Origin: Candidatus Moraniibacteriota bacterium
Lineage (GTDB): Bacteria > Patescibacteriota > Minisyncoccia > Moranbacterales > GCA-2747515
NCBI GenBank assembly: GCA_029933995.1
Contig: JAOZNB010000081.1
Span: forward strand, 1-5,683
DNA length: 5,683 bases
Reading direction: 5' to 3'
Every line of letters starts with the position of its first letter. The stretch's first letter is position 1. Position numbers and translations under genes: made by a program. Positions 4,298 to 5,683 of this stretch are shown here, piece by piece. The notes under the pieces were generated by a model. The model was not told where the DNA came from. It saw nothing but the letters and a program-made list of their open reading frames with translations, and ran no database searches.

Positions 4298-4363
4298 ATT
4301 GGTTAAGTGGTATAACGTGGGTCTCCAAAACCTGAGTCGGGAGTTCGATTCTCTCATCCCGTG
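4293..4363 (+). tRNA. tRNA-Trp (anticodon CCA)
   Basis: A 71-base cloverleaf. The acceptor GCGGGAT pairs with ATCCCGT, with a G-U as the first pair. The D arm is GTTA/TAAC. The anticodon stem TGGGT/ACCTG has two G-U pairs and encloses the loop CTCCAAA with CCA at 4325-4327. The variable loop has four bases and the T arm is GGGAG-TTCGATT-CTCTC. The discriminator is G, as usual for bacterial tRNA-Trp. The anticodon CCA reads UGG only, so there is no sign of UGA read as Trp. CCA is not encoded; CA follows. Confidence 0.96.
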
Positions 4364-4397
4364 CAAATAATATTTGCGGAACAGTTTATAAGAAAAT

Positions 4398-4431
4398 AAA
4401 AAAGATGACTGAATTTATCAGTCATCTTTTT
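4398..4431. terminator. Bidirectional terminator between tRNA-Trp and the secreted-protein gene
   Basis: GATGACTGA (4404-4412) and TCAGTCATC (4418-4426) form a perfect 9-bp stem with a 5-base loop. AAAAAA (4398-4403) precedes it and TTTTT (4427-4431) follows it, so it works on both strands. It lies 34 bases after tRNA-Trp and 16 bases beyond the stop codon of the convergent gene. Confidence 0.9.
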
Positions 4432-4447
4432 GAATATATATAAATAT

Positions 4448-5272
4448 TTAGTCTTTTACTTTAAGCCGATATTTCATGCCAGGTTGAGCTTCAGAAAGAG
4501 TAATCCATCCTTTAGCATCTGTCATAACTTCTGCAATTTTTGTTTTTACACCATATGGATAAGCATATACATTTACCTGAGTTGGTTCTTTTATCTTTTT
4601 GCCATTGTCTTTACGCATGCGAGCTTTGACTATAAATGGTTTTGTGGGGTCATAGGGGTCACCTGATTTCAATTTAAATTTGTATTTGCCTGGTAATACA
4701 CTTTTCATTTCGAGTATGCCATTTGTAAGTCCAGATGTATCTACATCCAATCTATCATAAGATGACTGGAACCAATCACTATCATCTATTTTAACTTTTG
4801 TTTTAATTCGTGCGACATTATCCTTTTTACTTACTTTCCCATCGCCTTTTACTTTAAGTTCATATTCTAATCCTGGCGCAATGCCTTCAAGGTCAAGGTA
4901 TCCACTTTTATCTGTTTTAAATGTATTTATAAATATTTTTGTGTTGCCAATATAAATATAAGCGTCTACATCAGTTTTTTCTTTAATATTTTTTCCATCC
5001 TCATCTTTCATCTTGAGCTCAAGGCCAAGTGTTTGCCCTAATTTTACATCGTCATCATCAATTTCAAATACATATTTTCCTGGTATTATTCCTTTTAATC
5101 GGAGGGAACTATCATCATCTGTTTTACCTTTATAAGCTGTGAACCATTCACCACCCTGTTTTGCTTTTACTGTGACATAAATATCATCAATATTTGTACC
5201 AGACACTGCAAAAGTTGCAAGTGGCGCAAATGTCAATGAAAAAGCTAGTGCTCCAAGAAGAGTTTTTTTCAT
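4448..5272 (-). CDS. Secreted protein with two tandem ~130-residue beta-rich repeats, function unknown
   Basis: The protein has 274 residues. Residues 1-22 form a Sec signal peptide: MKK, a hydrophobic core (LLGALAFSLTFAPLA), then TFA before a likely signal-peptidase cut. The mature part is an internal duplication with an offset of 130-131 residues: GIIPGKYVFEI (61-71) matches SVLPGKYKFKL (191-201), DGKNIKE (92-98) matches NGKKIKE (223-229), and PGLEYELKVKGD (133-144) matches PGMKYRLKVKD (264-274). Within each copy the pattern L-x-L-x-G-x-x-P-G-x-x-Y-x-L/F recurs, giving four half-units. That pattern is typical of small beta-sandwich domains of the Cna-B/carboxypeptidase-regulatory kind; the family assignment is inference. 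It is rich in Lys and Asp, with no cysteine, no sorting motif and no C-terminal membrane segment. It is probably a cell-surface or released structural or adhesive protein. It has its own promoter. The stop is TAA. Confidence 0.9.
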   Translation of the reverse strand: MKKTLLGALAFSLTFAPLATFAVSGTNIDDIYVTVKAKQGGEWFTAYKGKTDDDSSLRLKGIIPGKYVFEIDDDDVKLGQTLGLELKMKDEDGKNIKEKTDVDAYIYIGNTKIFINTFKTDKSGYLDLEGIAPGLEYELKVKGDGKVSKKDNVARIKTKVKIDDSDWFQSSYDRLDVDTSGLTNGILEMKSVLPGKYKFKLKSGDPYDPTKPFIVKARMRKDNGKKIKEPTQVNVYAYPYGVKTKIAEVMTDAKGWITLSEAQPGMKYRLKVKD

Positions 5273-5302
5273 AGATTTATTATTTATTTTTATTATGTTT
5301 AT

Positions 5303-5331
5303 ATTATAGCATGATTTTATAAAAATGTTTA
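5303..5331 (-). promoter_or_regulatory. Promoter of the secreted-protein gene
   Basis: On the minus strand, a consensus TATAAT (5308-5303) is preceded by TGC, an extended -10. At 17 bases' spacing stands TAAACA (5331-5326), a 4 of 6 match to TTGACA. Transcription should start near 5296, about 24 bases before the ATG at 5272. No Shine-Dalgarno is seen in the A/T-only leader. Confidence 0.65.
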
Positions 5332-5643
5332 AAGCATATTCAAATTTGATAATAAGTCGGAGATAATTAAATAAAAGAGAGTTCTTACATCCGTTAAGTG
5401 CGTTGTGGATAGTAGTATTTTGAGTTGATTAAATTTCTACGTAAAAATATAAATTTTATGGCATATGTTCTAGATAATTTTGATAATTAATGCGATAAAT
5501 TTGAATAAGTTTTTATTTTTATAAAAATCCTTAAAATTTATAACAATGTGCATAAAAAGTTATGATATTGTGTGATAGTTGATTGAATAAAATTTAATTA
5601 TAACATGATTTTTTAGTATGAAAGCTTTGTTTAGAACCGCGAA
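5332..5643. other. AT-rich intergenic region, no convincing gene
   Basis: No reading frame with a start, conserved look or useful length is seen on either strand. The region contains two DnaA-box-like 9-mers in the same orientation, TGTGGATAG (5404-5412) and TGTGCATAA (5547-5555). It also has a 14-bp AT palindrome ATTTTTATAAAAAT (5515-5528). TTGATT (5579-5584), 16 bases, TAACAT (5601-5606) is a weak plus-strand promoter candidate. ATG at 5618 opens only a nine-codon frame. The most likely reading is a regulatory spacer; an origin-like role is possible but unproven. Confidence 0.5.
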
Positions 5644-5670
5644 GTGAAAAACCTCCAAAAACCTTTCATA
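5617..5670. repeat. Inverted repeat near the right edge
   Basis: TATGAAAG (5617-5624) and CTTTCATA (5663-5670) are perfect 8-bp arms around 38 bases. The enclosed part is clearly richer in G and C than the preceding 200 bases and holds a direct repeat AAAAACCT (5647-5654 and 5657-5664). A second inverted repeat, CAAAAAC (5656-5662) and GTTTTTG (5676-5682), overlaps it. This may be a structured leader or part of an element cut by the window's end. Confidence 0.4.
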
Positions 5671-5683
5671 ATTACGTTTTTGT
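5644..5683 (+). CDS. Possible start of a further gene, cut by the window edge
   Basis: A GTG at 5644 opens a frame that stays open to the end and reads MKNLQKPFIITFL. A basic start leading into hydrophobic residues looks like the beginning of a signal peptide or membrane anchor. Only 13 codons are visible, no Shine-Dalgarno precedes it, and the same stretch lies in overlapping inverted repeats, so this is a weak call. Confidence 0.2.
   Translation, partial: MKNLQKPFIITFL

Noticed and set aside
3892..4366. Two minus-strand reading frames across the tRNA genes, with peptide stretches such as GRDLNPRKP and GMRESNSR
   Set aside because: They are antisense translations of tRNA-Thr, tRNA-Tyr and tRNA-Trp. 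Such phrases are a well-known artefact of reading tRNA genes backwards.
5618..5647. Nine-codon frame MKALFRTAK as a leader peptide
   Set aside because: No Shine-Dalgarno, no downstream attenuator visible in the window, and no run of a single amino acid.
1..5683. CRISPR array, insertion sequence, toxin-antitoxin or defence genes
   Set aside because: No regularly spaced repeats, transposase motifs or terminal inverted repeats with target duplications, and no short gene pairs of the toxin-antitoxin kind were seen.

Overview
This is an AT-rich window of core translation genes from a bacterium with a small, streamlined translation apparatus. The best guess is a member of the Candidate Phyla Radiation (Patescibacteria, Parcubacteria-like). 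That placement is inference. It rests on a short EF-Ts of 194 residues, ribosomal proteins S2 and L31 with extra lysine-rich tails, tRNA genes without an encoded CCA, near-absence of Shine-Dalgarno sequences, and short GC-rich palindromic repeats in an AT-rich background. The code looks standard: no in-frame UGA interrupts the conserved proteins, and the tRNA-Trp anticodon is CCA.

Layout. Positions 1-60 hold two GC-rich hairpins beside the 3' end of prfA. On the minus strand lie rpmE (L31, zinc-binding form) and then prfA (release factor 1), each with its own promoter and with a terminator between them. A 238-base divergent region (1567-1804) carries back-to-back promoters for rpmE and rpsB that appear to share one -35 element, plus a hairpin in each leader. 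On the plus strand follow rpsB (S2), tsf (EF-Ts) and a small membrane-anchored single-TPR protein. Next come four tRNA genes: Thr(UGU), Tyr(GUA), Thr(GGU) and Trp(CCA). A strong terminator ends exactly where tRNA-Thr(GGU) begins, and tRNA-Trp has its own near-consensus promoter and a GC-rich hairpin leader. A bidirectional terminator separates tRNA-Trp from a convergent minus-strand gene for a secreted protein made of two tandem copies of about 130 residues. The last ~410 bases are very AT-rich. They hold that gene's promoter, two DnaA-box-like 9-mers, a long inverted repeat and possibly the start of another gene.

Function. Nearly everything before 4400 serves translation: two ribosomal proteins, an elongation factor, a termination factor and tRNAs. 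The tRNA order Thr-Tyr-Thr-Trp resembles the classical thrU-tyrU-glyT-thrT-tufB and tuf-trnW-secE arrangements with the Gly tRNA and tuf missing. I see no defence system, mobile element or CRISPR array. The points most worth checking are the shared-element divergent promoter with its two ribosomal-protein leaders, the tRNA cluster architecture, and the duplicated secreted protein.
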